Below, piece after piece: positions 34,206-44,600 of a stretch of 64,000 bases of DNA. Position 1 is the stretch's first letter; each line of letters starts with the position of its first letter. This DNA comes from Synechococcales cyanobacterium S06. GTDB taxonomy: Bacteria; Cyanobacteriota; Cyanobacteriia; Cyanobacteriales; JAABRE01. A program made the position numbers and the translations under genes. The stretch lies in NCBI GenBank assembly GCA_011391125.1, contig JAABRE010000003.1, positions 1 to 64,000 on the forward strand, in the 5' to 3' direction. The notes beneath the pieces are model-generated. The model had not been told where the DNA came from. It saw nothing but the letters and a program-made list of their open reading frames with translations, and ran no database searches.

Positions 34206-35216
34206 TTAATTGTTATAAACTGAGGCGGAAATTCCTCTTGATTTTAATGATTGAACTAATCTCTGGGCATCAGCTTGATTTAAAAAAGCGCCAAATTGAA
34301 TCCTTTTACCGGTGGGAAACTGCACTAAATAAGCATCCTTAATTACTTGTCTTGCAGTGGCTAAAGTTTGATCTCCTTTATATTCAGTAAATACATAATA
34401 ATAATTTTTATTTAATTGAGTAGATGAACTATTCGCCTTTGTATTATAAGTATCAGTTTGAGGTTGAGGTGTAATTTGATTTAACACCGGAGCTAATAAA
34501 GCAGTGGCTAAATCCTGATTTGGTGTCGGTTGAGGTTGTGCTTTATTTTCAGTGGGATTTGGGGGAATTACTGCTTTTTTTTCAGGTGGTTTAATGGCAG
34601 ATTGCTGTTTATTTTTAACCTTTAAAGTGCTGAGATTATTAAGATTAAAACTTAAAAATTCCGACTCTGTTAAATTCGGATTATCCACGGGAATTTCTTT
34701 TTTTTGTGGCGAATAATTCGGGAGATTACTATCAGTAATAACTAAACTTTTCACTAAAGGAACTTTAGCCCAAATCGTTTGAGGCATAAAAGCTAATCCC
34801 GATAAACCACATCCTAAAAATAACATTAAAACCGAACTAATTCCCCAAGGGGTTTTAATGGGATTAAGTAAAGCCCGTTCATGATCGCCTAATACTTCGC
34901 TGTTGCCTAAACTTTGCAATAATCGGGCTGATGATTCTAAATAATCTTCCGGTGGTGAGATTTCTTGGTCATGAGTCGTGGTTAAACCTTCATCAGGCTG
35001 ATGGACTAAACCCACAATTTCGGCCAAGTCCAAAGATTCCACGGGAATTACTTGGGGAATTGAGGGTTTATAATTAGAGTGAGGAGAATTTTTCTTTTTG
35101 AACCTTCTATAGCGACTTAATTCGCTTTCTAAATCTAAATCTAAACTGCTTAAAGCCGTTTTTAAAACTGGATTAAAACTAGATTCAGACATTTCCTTTG
35201 CTTTAATTTGATTCAT
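34206..35216 (-). CDS. SPOR-like single-pass membrane protein
   Basis: Up to 336 residues; MSESSFNPVL at codon 8 (start 35195) is an equally good start. An acidic N-terminal cytoplasmic part (~1-120) precedes one membrane helix (SSVLMLFLGCGLSGLAFM, ~126-143), then a long Pro/Gln/Thr-rich linker and a C-terminal SPOR-type domain (IQFGAFLNQADAQRLVQSLK). SPOR domains bind denuded glycan at division septa. The neighbour on the same strand is minC, so a role in division or envelope is suggested but not shown. Confidence 0.65.
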   Translation of the reverse strand: MNQIKAKEMSESSFNPVLKTALSSLDLDLESELSRYRRFKKKNSPHSNYKPSIPQVIPVESLDLAEIVGLVHQPDEGLTTTHDQEISPPEDYLESSARLLQSLGNSEVLGDHERALLNPIKTPWGISSVLMLFLGCGLSGLAFMPQTIWAKVPLVKSLVITDSNLPNYSPQKKEIPVDNPNLTESEFLSFNLNNLSTLKVKNKQQSAIKPPEKKAVIPPNPTENKAQPQPTPNQDLATALLAPVLNQITPQPQTDTYNTKANSSSTQLNKNYYYVFTEYKGDQTLATARQVIKDAYLVQFPTGKRIQFGAFLNQADAQRLVQSLKSRGISASVYNN

Positions 35217-35227
35217 ATAAATTTTTA

Positions 35228-35462
35228 ACTATCAACTATAAATTATCAGCTATCAATTATCAACTATAAATTATCAACTATAGCACTTTCCGATTAAGTG
35301 TTATATACTCCCTCACCCCCCTACCCCCCTCATCCCAAAGGGAGAGGGGGAAAGAGAGGTAAAATGTCAAATGAAAATGCTATATCAACTATCAACTATC
35401 AACTATCAACTATCAACTATCAACTATCCACTATTAACTATCCACTATAAATTATCAACTAT
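35228..35462. repeat. ATCAACT heptamer arrays interrupted by a MITE (copy 6)
   Basis: ATCAACTATCAACTATC-type heptamers run from ~35228 to 35278 and resume from 35385 to ~35460. Between them, 35279-35384 is a full subtype B MITE (TATAGCACTTTCCG ... GAAAATGCTATA), inserted in or next to the array. No gene. Confidence 0.8.
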
Positions 35463-35465
35463 AAA

Positions 35466-35993
35466 ATGTCTTTAAATTCCTTACCACAATTACTAAAAAT
35501 TTTAGAAAGTCAACCGGGTTGGCAAAATTTCCACCAATATCGAATCTTGCGGGAATCTTGGATTCGGCTAGTTGGTGAAGCCGCCTATAAGAATAGTCGC
35601 CCCCTTTACATTAACCGAAACATCCTTTTTTGTGCCACTTCTACCTCAGTTTGGGCGCAAAATCTTACCCTACAACGCTACACTTTAACCCAACAAATTA
35701 ATCAAACCCTTTCTTTAAACTTAATTGATTTACGTTTTTCCCCCGCTTCATGGTATTATCGTAGTCTTTATGCCCCTAGTGAATCTCTTTCCTTAGCAGA
35801 CCATCCCAGTTATATTCCCCCTAAACAGCCTAATTCCCACTCTTCACCTCAAAATTGTCAAAATTCCGCTCAGAACTGGTTAGAAACGCTAAAAAAGCGG
35901 GAATTAGAGCTTTCTCCCTGCCCTCAGTGCCAAAGTCCGACTCCTCCGGGAGAATTAGCTCGCTGGGGAGTTTGTATGCACTGTTTTAATTAA
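35466..35993 (+). CDS. DciA-like (DUF721) protein with C-terminal zinc ribbon
   Basis: 175 residues. Residues ~5-95 match DUF721/DciA (WIRLVGEAAYKNSRPLYINR; VWAQNLTLQRYTL), the domain of the replicative-helicase operator DciA. A Pro/Ser/Gln-rich linker follows, then a C-terminal CPQC...CMHC zinc ribbon (~149-173) found in cyanobacterial members. DciA helps load DnaB at the origin in bacteria lacking DnaC. It lies 106 bp before guaB3 in the same direction. Confidence 0.72.
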   Translation: MSLNSLPQLLKILESQPGWQNFHQYRILRESWIRLVGEAAYKNSRPLYINRNILFCATSTSVWAQNLTLQRYTLTQQINQTLSLNLIDLRFSPASWYYRSLYAPSESLSLADHPSYIPPKQPNSHSSPQNCQNSAQNWLETLKKRELELSPCPQCQSPTPPGELARWGVCMHCFN

Positions 35994-36099
35994 AAAATCT
36001 CAAAATTAATGGTTAAATTGTTAAGAATTTGTTACCAAGGAGACACAAAATTTGATAGCCTAATTCTAATAGTTTGGGAATTTGGGAAAATTAAAGAGA

Positions 36100-37263
36100 G
36101 TGGAAATTCAAATCGGTCGCGGTAAAACTGTTCGTAGAGCTTATGGAATTGATGAAATAGCTTTAGTTCCAGGGGGTTGCACCTTAGACCCCAGTTTAGC
36201 AGATACTCGTTTTTCCATCGGGGGAATTGAGCGAGAAATTCCCATTATTGCCAGTGCAATGGATGGGGTTATTGATGTCAAAATGGCGGTTTTGTTGTCT
36301 GAATTAGGCGCAATGGGCGTTTTAAATTTAGAGGGTATTCAAACTCGTTATGAAGATCCTGAACCCATTTTAGACCGCATTGCCTCTGTAGGCAAGTCTG
36401 AATTTGTCGGTTTAATGCAGGAGTTGTATTCTGAGGCCATTAAACCAGAATTAATCAAACAAAGAATTAAGGAAATTAAGGCCGGTGGAGGTATTGCCGC
36501 AGTAAGTTTAACCCCTGTGGGTGCGAGCAAATACGGTCAAGTGGTAGCCGAAGCCGGCGCTGACATTTTGTTTGTACAAGCAACAGTTGTCTCCACGGAT
36601 CATTTATCCCCGGACACTGTGCAACCCTTGGATTTGGAGAAATTCTGTCAAGAAATGCCAATTCCGGTCGCTTTGGGCAATTGTGTCACCTATGACGTAG
36701 CCTTAAAATTGATGAGAGCAGGAGCTGCCGCAGTTTTAGTTGGTATTGGACCTGGTGCTGCTTGCACTTCCCGTGGTGTCTTGGGTGTAGGTGTACCCCA
36801 AGCTACTGCTGTGTCTGATTGTGCCGCAGCTCGGGACGATTTTCAAGCCGAAACTGGCAAATATATCCCCGTGATTGCCGATGGAGGCATTATTACCGGT
36901 GGTGATATTTGTAAGTGCATTGCTTGTGGTGCAGATGCAGTGATGATTGGTTCACCGATCGCCCGTGCTGCGGAAGCTCCCGGTAGGGGTTTTCACTGGG
37001 GGATGGCGACTCCTAGCCCGATTTTACCCCGTGGTACGAGGATTAGTGTGGGTACAACAGGAACAATTAAAGAAATTCTTAGAGGTCCAGCTAAACTTGA
37101 TGATGGTACGCACAATTTCCTCGGTGCTTTACAAACCAGTATGGGAACTTTGGGAGCAAAAAATCTTAAGGAAATGCAGCAAGTTGAAGTGGTAATCGCA
37201 CCATCTCTGCTCACCGAAGGTAAAGTTTACCAAAAAGCCCAACAATTAGGGATGGGGAAATAG
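36100..37263 (+). CDS. guaB3: GuaB3-family IMP dehydrogenase-related protein
   Basis: 387 residues from the GTG at 36100 ([16 protein letters not shown]), preferred over the TTG at 36082 because GuaB3 proteins usually begin just before IGRGKT and AAAGAGA precedes the GTG. TIM-barrel IMPDH fold with the catalytic Cys in [12 protein letters not shown] and no CBS domains. [15 protein letters not shown] and [10 protein letters not shown] are the phosphate-binding loops. Cyanobacteria carry GuaB3 besides classical GuaB; it makes XMP for guanine nucleotide synthesis. The stop TAG is the first part of a TAGTTGA heptamer array. Confidence 0.9.
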   Translation: MEIQIGRGKTVRRAYGIDEIALVPGGCTLDPSLADTRFSIGGIEREIPIIASAMDGVIDVKMAVLLSELGAMGVLNLEGIQTRYEDPEPILDRIASVGKSEFVGLMQELYSEAIKPELIKQRIKEIKAGGGIAAVSLTPVGASKYGQVVAEAGADILFVQATVVSTDHLSPDTVQPLDLEKFCQEMPIPVALGNCVTYDVALKLMRAGAAAVLVGIGPGAACTSRGVLGVGVPQATAVSDCAAARDDFQAETGKYIPVIADGGIITGGDICKCIACGADAVMIGSPIARAAEAPGRGFHWGMATPSPILPRGTRISVGTTGTIKEILRGPAKLDDGTHNFLGALQTSMGTLGAKNLKEMQQVEVVIAPSLLTEGKVYQKAQQLGMGK

Positions 37264-37293
37264 TTGATAGTTGATAGTTGACAGTTGACAATT

Positions 37294-37326
37294 AAAAATC
37301 CGATTTCGATCTGAAATCGGATTTTT
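37294..37326 (+). terminator. terminator after guaB3
   Basis: AAAAATCCGATTTC-GATCT-GAAATCGGATTTTT: a 14-bp perfect stem with A/T tails, 30 bp after the stop. Confidence 0.8.
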
Positions 37327-37348
37327 ATACCGATAAATAAGGAAAATT

Positions 37349-40300
37349 ATGGTTAATATAATTACACCAAAAAAGGCATTAAATAAAGCATTTCTTAAGG
37401 TTAAAATTAGCAGAAATGACCTGGATCAATTTACTAATAATTTAACTAAATTACTTGATAATATTAACGAAAATGAATCCGAGGAGTTTCATAAAAATTT
37501 AGTTACAGATTTTCTCAAAAATACCTATTACCAACCGAATTATTTTATTAATACTAAAGGGAGAAATGATTTAGTAATTCATAATGGTAAAGACGCAAAA
37601 AGTACAGTAGGAGTTATTTTAGAACTTAAAAAACCTGCTAATAAATTCGTAGGAGTGAACGGCCGTTCACCCCTACATAATCAAAAAGCATTACAGGAAT
37701 TATTATTATATTATTTACGGGAAAGAATCACTGCGAATAATTTAGAAATTAAGCATTTAATTGTTACTAATGTTTATCAATGGTTTATCTTTGATGCACA
37801 AAATTTTGACAAATATTTTGCCCAAAATAAGGAATTAGTTAAGCAATTTACTGACTTTGAAAATAAACGTTTAGCTATTAAAATTACTGATTTATTTTAT
37901 CAGGAAATTGCTCAAAAGGCGATCGCCCTTGTTGAAAATGAATTAACTTTCACTTACTTTGATTTATACCCTCACCCCCCTACCCACCACCAACCCAAGG
38001 GAGAGGAGGGAATTGATATTGAAACCAGACTCCCCTCCCCCTCTGGGAGAGGGGTTGGGGGTGAGGGCGACTCCAGACTCCCCTCCCCCTCTGGGAGAGG
38101 GGTTGGGGGTGAGGGCGACTTAATTACCCTCTATAAAATCTTTTCTCCTGAACATTTCTTAAAGTTATCTTTTGTTAATGATAGTAATAGTTTAGACAAA
38201 AATTTTTACAATGAATTGTTATATATTATTGGGTTAACTGAGGTAAAACAAGGTAGCAAAAAGTTAATTCAAAGGGAAAAAATAACTAACAGGAATAAAA
38301 GTTCATTATTAGAAAATGCCATCACGCAACTTGTCAGTTTAAGTAAACTTCATCACCTAGAAAATACCCAAGAATATGGAGAAACTGAGGAGGAACAATT
38401 ATTTAACCTTGGTTTAGAATTGGTGATAACTTGGGTTAATCGAATCTTGTTTTTAAAGTTACTAGAATCCCAATTAATTAACTATAATTGTAGAGACGTT
38501 ATCTATAACGTCTCTACATACTCTTTTTTAAACTTAGATAAAATTAAGAATTATGGGGAGTTAAATAGCTTATTTTTCCGAGTTTTAGCTGTTAAAAATA
38601 ATGACAGAGATGAAGATATTAGGGAAAAATTTGCTTATATTCCCTATTTAAACAGTAGTTTATTTGAAGTCTCTGACATTGAAAATAAAACTATCGTAAT
38701 TGGTAATTTAACTGAGGAGAACTTACCCCTATTTTCGGCCACAGTTTTAAAGGATAATCAGGGTAAAAAATGCAGTGGTAAGATTAATTCTCTGCAATAT
38801 TTATTTGAGTTTTTAAATAGTTATGATTTTGGAGAGAGTTCCCCCCCTTTAAAGGGGGGGTTAGGGGGGGTTAATGGGGGATCAGAAATATTAAAAGAAG
38901 ACAATAAAACCTTAATTAATGCGTCAGTTTTAGGGTTAATTTTTGAGAAGATTAATGGTTATAAAGACGGTTCATTTTTTACACCGGGTTTTATTACTAT
39001 GTATATGTGTCGAGAGACAATTCGACGCGCAATTTTGCAGAAATTTAACGAAATTAAAGGGTGGAATTGCGAAAATATTGACCAATTATATGACCTAATT
39101 ACTGACAAAAAAGAGGCCAATTCCATCGTTAATAATATCAAAATTTGTGATCCAGCAGTAGGTTCAGGTCACTTTTTAGTTTCCGCTTTAAATGAGCTTA
39201 TTGCCATAAAAAGCGAGTTGAAAATCCTGTTAGATAAGGAGGGTAAAACTTTAAGGGATTATGACATTGAAGTAGTAAACGATGAATTAATTATTACCGA
39301 TGATGATGGTAATTTATTTCAATATAATCCGCAAAGCAAAGAAAGTCAAAGAATACAAGAAACCCTATTTCATGAGAAACAAACTCTCATTGAAAACTGT
39401 TTATTTGGGGTGGATATTAATCAGAATTCGGTGAAAATTTGCCGATTAAGATTGTGGATTGAACTCCTTAAAAATGCTTATTATATCCCTTTCCGAACCC
39501 CCCTTGATCCCCCCTTGCAAATGGGGGAGAGAGAGAAAAGAATGTTGCCCTCACCCCCAGCCCCTCTCCCACAGGGTGAGGGGAGAATGTTGCCCTCACC
39601 CCCAGCCCCTCTCCCACAGGGTGAGGGGAGAATGTTGCCCTCACCCCCAGCCCCTCTCCCACAGGGTGAGGGGAGAATGTTACAAACTTTGCCGAATCTT
39701 GATATTAATATTAAGTGTGGTAATTCATTAATCAGCAAATTCCAGTTAAATTCTGATTTAAAAAAGGTTTTAAAACAGAGTCAATCTAATATTGAAAGCT
39801 ATAAAAATGCGGTTAAAAACTACAAAAACGCTACTAATAAACAGGAAAAAAGGGAATTAGTCAGGTTAATTAATAATCTTAAATGGACATTTAGAGATAC
39901 TTTAACCGAAAGTAAGCCTAAAAAAGCTAAACTAAGAAAATTAGCAGGTGAATTGTATAATTTAGAGCATCAAATTAGCTTATTTGAGGGGTCAAAAGCG
40001 GAAAAAAAAGCAAGAGAAAAACAGAGAAATAAGTTAAATAATGAGGTTGATAAATTAACAGTTGAAATCGAGGAATTAGACATTGGTAAAATTTATCAAA
40101 AAGCATTTGAATGGAGATTCGAGTTTCCTGAAGTATTAGATAATGAGGGTAATTTTGTTGGTTTTGATGTGATAATTGGTAATCCTCCTTATATATTTGC
40201 TAGAAATAGTAATGAAAAAGGTTTTACACTATCTAGCAAAGCTTATTTATACAATAATTATGAATTGGCCGAATATCAAGTTAATTTATATCCTTTATTT

Positions 40301-41347
40301 ATAGAAAAGGGATGTTTATTACTTAAAGAAAATGGTTGTTTTGCTTATATAACTCCTAATAATTGGTTAACCATAAATACCAATAAAAATTTGCGTTATT
40401 TTATCTTAAATAAATCGAATATAAAAGTTATTAATTGTTTAGGTCAAATTTTTGATAATGCAGCAGTTGATACTTCTTTAATTATTTTTGATAATTATAA
40501 ATCAGAATCGAAAATTTCACTGTTAGAATATACTGATAGATTTAACTTAATTAAAGAAACTGAGACTAACTATTTTCTTAACCAAAAAGATTACCTAATT
40601 AATATAAATATTCTCAAAAATGATGACGCATTTAATTTAATCAATAAAATTGAAAATAAGTCAGTTTTATTAAAATCAATTGCTGATGTAAAATCAGCTT
40701 TAAAAGCCTACGAAATTGGTAAAGGTAATCCTCCACAAACTAAAGAAATGAAACAAGAAAGAATTTATCATTCTCAAACCCAAATAGATAAAAGTTATCT
40801 TAAATATTTAAAAGGTAAAGATGTTTGTCGTTATTATTTAGGATGGAGTGGAGAATATTTAAAATATGGTAAAAATTTAGCTGAACATAAGGGCAATTTT
40901 AACTTATTTTCTACCCCAAGAATTTTAGTTAGACAAATTCCCTCAAAACCTCCCTATTGTATTAATGCAAGTTTTACTGAGGAAACTATCTTAAATGACT
41001 TAAATTCTATGAATGTTATTAACATAACAATTGAACCAGAATTAGTATTAGGAGTTTTAAACTCAAGGTTAATATCTTATTGGTTTGTTCACAAATTTGG
41101 TAAACTTCAAAGAGGTACTTTTCCTCAGTTTAAAGTTAATGAATTAGCAATTTTTCCTATCCCTAAAAACTTGGAAAAACAGAGATTTAATTTAATAAAT
41201 TTAGTTACTCAAATTATTACTCTTAAAAAATCTAATCCTCATACAAATACCAGTGAATTAGAGAGAGAAATAGACTTATTGGTTTATGAATTATACGGGT
41301 TAACTGAGGAGGAAATTGCTATTATTGAAAATAACTTACAGCCCTAA
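37349..41347 (+). CDS. Eco57I-like fused restriction endonuclease/adenine methyltransferase with in-frame repeat insertions
   Basis: 1332 residues. The N-terminal nuclease has a PD-(D/E)XK-like core (GRNDLVIH ... VGVILELKKP). The methylase has motif I CDPAVGSGHFLVSAL (~600) and catalytic NPPY in IGNPPYIF (~950), with a coiled coil between them (~870-920). The C-terminus is a specificity domain (VLGVLNSRLISYW; RGTFPQFKVNELAIFPIPK). It reads in frame through five repeat insertions: a 28-bp palindrome (37649-37676), two 48-bp units (38026-38121), a 30-bp palindrome (38489-38518), a G-run repeat (~38839-38880) and three 45-bp units (39539-39673). None breaks the frame, which suggests selection, but activity is unknown. 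Confidence 0.82.
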   Translation: MVNIITPKKALNKAFLKVKISRNDLDQFTNNLTKLLDNINENESEEFHKNLVTDFLKNTYYQPNYFINTKGRNDLVIHNGKDAKSTVGVILELKKPANKFVGVNGRSPLHNQKALQELLLYYLRERITANNLEIKHLIVTNVYQWFIFDAQNFDKYFAQNKELVKQFTDFENKRLAIKITDLFYQEIAQKAIALVENELTFTYFDLYPHPPTHHQPKGEEGIDIETRLPSPSGRGVGGEGDSRLPSPSGRGVGGEGDLITLYKIFSPEHFLKLSFVNDSNSLDKNFYNELLYIIGLTEVKQGSKKLIQREKITNRNKSSLLENAITQLVSLSKLHHLENTQEYGETEEEQLFNLGLELVITWVNRILFLKLLESQLINYNCRDVIYNVSTYSFLNLDKIKNYGELNSLFFRVLAVKNNDRDEDIREKFAYIPYLNSSLFEVSDIENKTIVIGNLTEENLPLFSATVLKDNQGKKCSGKINSLQYLFEFLNSYDFGESSPPLKGGLGGVNGGSEILKEDNKTLINASVLGLIFEKINGYKDGSFFTPGFITMYMCRETIRRAILQKFNEIKGWNCENIDQLYDLITDKKEANSIVNNIKICDPAVGSGHFLVSALNELIAIKSELKILLDKEGKTLRDYDIEVVNDELIITDDDGNLFQYNPQSKESQRIQETLFHEKQTLIENCLFGVDINQNSVKICRLRLWIELLKNAYYIPFRTPLDPPLQMGEREKRMLPSPPAPLPQGEGRMLPSPPAPLPQGEGRMLPSPPAPLPQGEGRMLQTLPNLDINIKCGNSLISKFQLNSDLKKVLKQSQSNIESYKNAVKNYKNATNKQEKRELVRLINNLKWTFRDTLTESKPKKAKLRKLAGELYNLEHQISLFEGSKAEKKAREKQRNKLNNEVDKLTVEIEELDIGKIYQKAFEWRFEFPEVLDNEGNFVGFDVIIGNPPYIFARNSNEKGFTLSSKAYLYNNYELAEYQVNLYPLFIEKGCLLLKENGCFAYITPNNWLTINTNKNLRYFILNKSNIKVINCLGQIFDNAAVDTSLIIFDNYKSESKISLLEYTDRFNLIKETETNYFLNQKDYLININILKNDDAFNLINKIENKSVLLKSIADVKSALKAYEIGKGNPPQTKEMKQERIYHSQTQIDKSYLKYLKGKDVCRYYLGWSGEYLKYGKNLAEHKGNFNLFSTPRILVRQIPSKPPYCINASFTEETILNDLNSMNVINITIEPELVLGVLNSRLISYWFVHKFGKLQRGTFPQFKVNELAIFPIPKNLEKQRFNLINLVTQIITLKKSNPHTNTSELEREIDLLVYELYGLTEEEIAIIENNLQP
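37649..37676. repeat. 28-bp palindrome inside the restriction gene (copy 3)
   Basis: GTAGGAGTGAACGG-CCGTTCACCCCTAC, coding for VGVNGRSPLH within the nuclease core. A variant of 22479-22506 and 55131-55158. Confidence 0.85.
38026..38121. repeat. two 48-bp tandem repeats in coding sequence
   Basis: Units 38026-38073 and 38074-38121 differ only in the final base. Each encodes RLPSPSGRGVGGEGDS-type peptide and contains GGGAGAGGGGTTGGGGGTGA. Forty-eight is a multiple of three, so copy changes keep the frame. Another C-rich stretch (PHPPTHHQPKGEEG) lies just before. Confidence 0.9.
38489..38518. repeat. 30-bp palindrome inside the restriction gene (copy 2)
   Basis: TGTAGAGACGT...ACGTCTCTACA, encoding part of NCRDVIYNVSTY. 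Same family as 24042-24071 and 41534-41563. Confidence 0.85.
38839..38880. repeat. G-run repeat (CCCCCCCTTTAAAGGGGGGG type) in coding sequence
   Basis: CCCCCCCTTTAAAGGGGGGG followed by TTAGGGGGGGTTAATGGGGG, encoding SPPLKGGLGGVNGG between conserved blocks of the enzyme. A related CCCCTAAATCCTCC repeat lies at ~33880. Confidence 0.75.
39539..39673. repeat. three identical 45-bp tandem repeats in coding sequence
   Basis: Units at 39539, 39584 and 39629 are identical and encode RMLPSPPAPLPQGEG. They follow another C-rich insertion (RTPLDPPLQMGEREK, ~39497-39538). LPQGEG-type translated repeats are known from many bacterial genomes. Identity between copies implies recent expansion. Confidence 0.9.
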
Positions 41348-41407
41348 TTTTTACTTGGGAAAAAATTTCTAAATATCTTTTCTCCGTAAAAATCTTTACC
41401 TTTTATT

Positions 41408-41512
41408 TATAGCATTTTCAGATTAAATGAGATACAACCCCTCACCCCCCTACCCCCCTCATCCCAAAGGGAGAGGGGGAAAAGAGTCCTCATAAATTTG
41501 GCAAGTGCTATA
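41408..41512. mobile_element. ~105-bp MITE-like repeat, subtype A (copy 7)
   Basis: Nearly identical to 1500-1602: TATAGCATTTTCAGATTAAATG to GGCAAGTGCTA. Confidence 0.85.
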
Positions 41513-41533
41513 TATAGCAATCATATATCGTTA

Positions 41534-41563
41534 TGTAGAGACGTTGCCTGCAACATCTCTACA
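41534..41563. repeat. 30-bp palindrome (TGTAGAGACGT type), copy 3
   Basis: TGTAGAGACGTTGCCTGCAACATCTCTACA; arms differ at one position from a perfect palindrome. Confidence 0.75.
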
Positions 41564-41621
41564 GTAAGGGTTTGGTAAAAACAATTTTTTACAACTAATT
41601 TAGCATTGCTATAACACCTAG

Positions 41622-44600
41622 TTAATTCTCATTTGTTAAAGGAATTGTTACGATAAAAGTTGATCCTTCATTTATTTTGCTTTCAAAAGTAATAGCTCCT
41701 TGATGTAATTCTACACATTTTTTCACAATACTTAATCCTAAACCTGTTCCTTGAATTGTACCGACATTATTAGCTCGATGAAATGATTCAAATAAATGTT
41801 TTTGGTCTTCGGGAGGAATACCAATTCCTGAATCTTTAATTCTAAAGGTAATATTTTGCTCCTCCATAATTAAGTCTAAATTAATTGGACCTCCCTGGGC
41901 AGAATATTTAATACTATTAGATAATAAATTGAGCAGAATTTGTCGAATTAATTTTTGATCAAGATAAACATTATTGTTTCTATTTTTTCCCTCTAAAGCA
42001 AAGATTAAACTATGTTTATCTGTGCTAATTTGTAAGTCTTGAATGACAGATTGACAAAATTCTGGTAAGTCAAAATAACTCGGATTAAATGATAGTTTTC
42101 CTGTTTCAGCCCGATTAAGTAAAAGAATATCATCTAAAAGGGTGGTACTATGTTTAATGTAAGTTTGAATTGTGCTTAAATGCTCTTTTTTTTGTTCTTC
42201 TGAAAGTTTATGACCAAAGGTTTTCAGAATACCCACAGATGAGCCAATAACTGCTAAAGGTGTTCTAAATTCATGGGAAGTCATGGAAATAAAACGAGAT
42301 TTTAATTCATTTAATTCCTGTTCTTTTTCTAGGGATTTTTTTAAGGCAATTTCTGTGTTTTTTCGTTCGGTAATATCCCGGGCGATCGCATAAATTAACT
42401 GTTCTTCAGGAGCGGAAACACAGTTCCAAGAAATCCATTTATATTCACCATTTTTACAACGATAACGGTTTTCAAAATCATTAACTTTGTAGGGATATTT
42501 TGAAGTAATTAAGTGATCCATAACTACGATGGTTTTTTCTTGATCTTCGGGATGAACAAAATCAATAAAAGGGTGTAATTTTAAATCTTCACTGGTATAA
42601 CCTAATGTGTTTTTCCAAGCAGGATTTAAGCGTTTAAATTGGCATTCAAAATTTATAATGCTAATTAGATCAAGCGAAATATCAAAGTAACGATCACGTT
42701 CATTTTCCGCTTGTTTTTTGTTAGTAATATCCTCTAAAATAGCAATAAAATAATCTGGTTTTCCCAGGGGAGTTTTCACAAGGGAACTTCTTAAATGTAC
42801 CCAAATTGCTGAACCATTTTTGTGACGATAACGTTTATCTTCAGAAACATGATCAATTTCGCCTTTTAAAAATAATTGTAATTCCTGATCTGCGAATTCT
42901 AATTCTTCAGGATCAACCAGATCAAAGACGATTTTTTCCTGTAATTCCTCCTCAGAATAACCAAAAATGTCGATAAATTGCTGATTAAATTTGAGAAAAT
43001 GCCCATCCAAACTAACAAGAACAATGCCAACTCCTGCTTGTTCAAAAATAGTCCGAAAATTAGTTTCTCTTATTTTTTTGTCCGTAATATCTCGACAAAT
43101 ACAAATTAAAGTACCATCATCCATTAAAGTTAAGGAGACATCTTCGAGAATAATATTACCATCTTTTTTCTTACCGATCGCCTCTCCTTGCCAATGTTTT
43201 TCTTGAGCTAAAAGGGAAAAGACATTTTCTTCAAAGCGATTAATTTCCTGTTGGGAATATAATTCTTGCCAAGATTTACCGATTAATTCGGATAAATCAT
43301 GATAACCAAATAAAGTTAGGTGAGAGTGATTAAGATAAGTGTATTTGCCATCTTTAAGAATAGCAATTCCATCAATAGCAGCTTCCATGACAGCAAATTT
43401 TTCTTTGAGGGCATTTTCTGCTTCTTTTTTAGCCGTAATATCGTAACGAATAGCAATATATTGCCAAGGTTTATTATTATGATTTAAAAAGGGAATAATA
43501 ACAGTATCAAGCCAATAAAAAGTACCATCTTTTTGGCGATTTTTCACCTCACCTCGCCAAATAGTTCCCTGACTAATAGTTTGCCAAAAATTGTGCCAAA
43601 ATTCCCGTGAATGATAACCGGAATTAAGCATTTTGTGACTGTTACCAATTAATTCCTCTTTACTATATTGAGAAATTTCACAAAAGTTATCATTAACATA
43701 AGTAATCACACCTTTGGGATTCGTAATAGCAACAATGGCGGCTTGATCTAAGGCTAATTTAAAGTCAGATAATTCTCTATTAGTTCGTTGTAATTGTTTA
43801 GTGAGTTTTTCTAAAGTGATTTGATAATTTTTACTTTCTGTGATATCTCGATACATCCAAAGGTTGCCAGAATAAGTATGTTCAAGAATAATAGGAATAT
43901 AATCTATTTCAAAGATACGGCCATCTTGAAATTCAATTTTTTCATTAATTATCATTTTTTGTTCATTGATAATTGTTTGATAACGTTCACTAAATTCAGT
44001 GGTAAAATAATCTTGATAAGCGATAAAAAAATCTGAAAAATTAGCACCAATTAAGGTAACAGGAGTCTCCTCAATTTCAAAAATATCACAAAAAGATTGG
44101 TTAATAAGAATTACTCTCTGAGTTTCATCTAAAATTAAAACTCCATGTTGTAAATTTTCCATTAAAGTAGTTAACCTTGAGGTCGTGGCTTGAAGTTCAA
44201 TTGTCCTTAGTTTAACCCTAAATTCTAATTCTTGATTAATGGTTTTCAAAGCTTGTTCATATTCCACACGTTCCGTAATATCTCGGTAAATACTTAATAA
44301 TAATTCCTCATTTTGAATCCGAATTACTGAACTTGATATTAAGAGGGTTTTTTGGTCTCCTGATTTAGTTTTAATAGTGGTTTCTAGGTTATTAATTGGT
44401 TTTTTTTCTCGTAATTTAGTCCGATACTTAATTGCTTTTAATTTTTCCCTTTCATCTGGATATAAAGAATTAAAATAACGCTCATTATTATTGGCCTCAG
44501 AGTGAGAATAACCAGTAATTTCTGTCATTGCTGGGTTATAAAGCACAAATTTTCCTTTAATATTATTAATGGTAATTCCTTCATTAGCTGTACTAATAAC

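Noticed and set aside
39459-39731. ORFs through the 45-bp repeats in other frames and on the other strand
   Set aside because: All arise from the tandem repeat whose unit length is divisible by three; the long enzyme frame is the conserved one.
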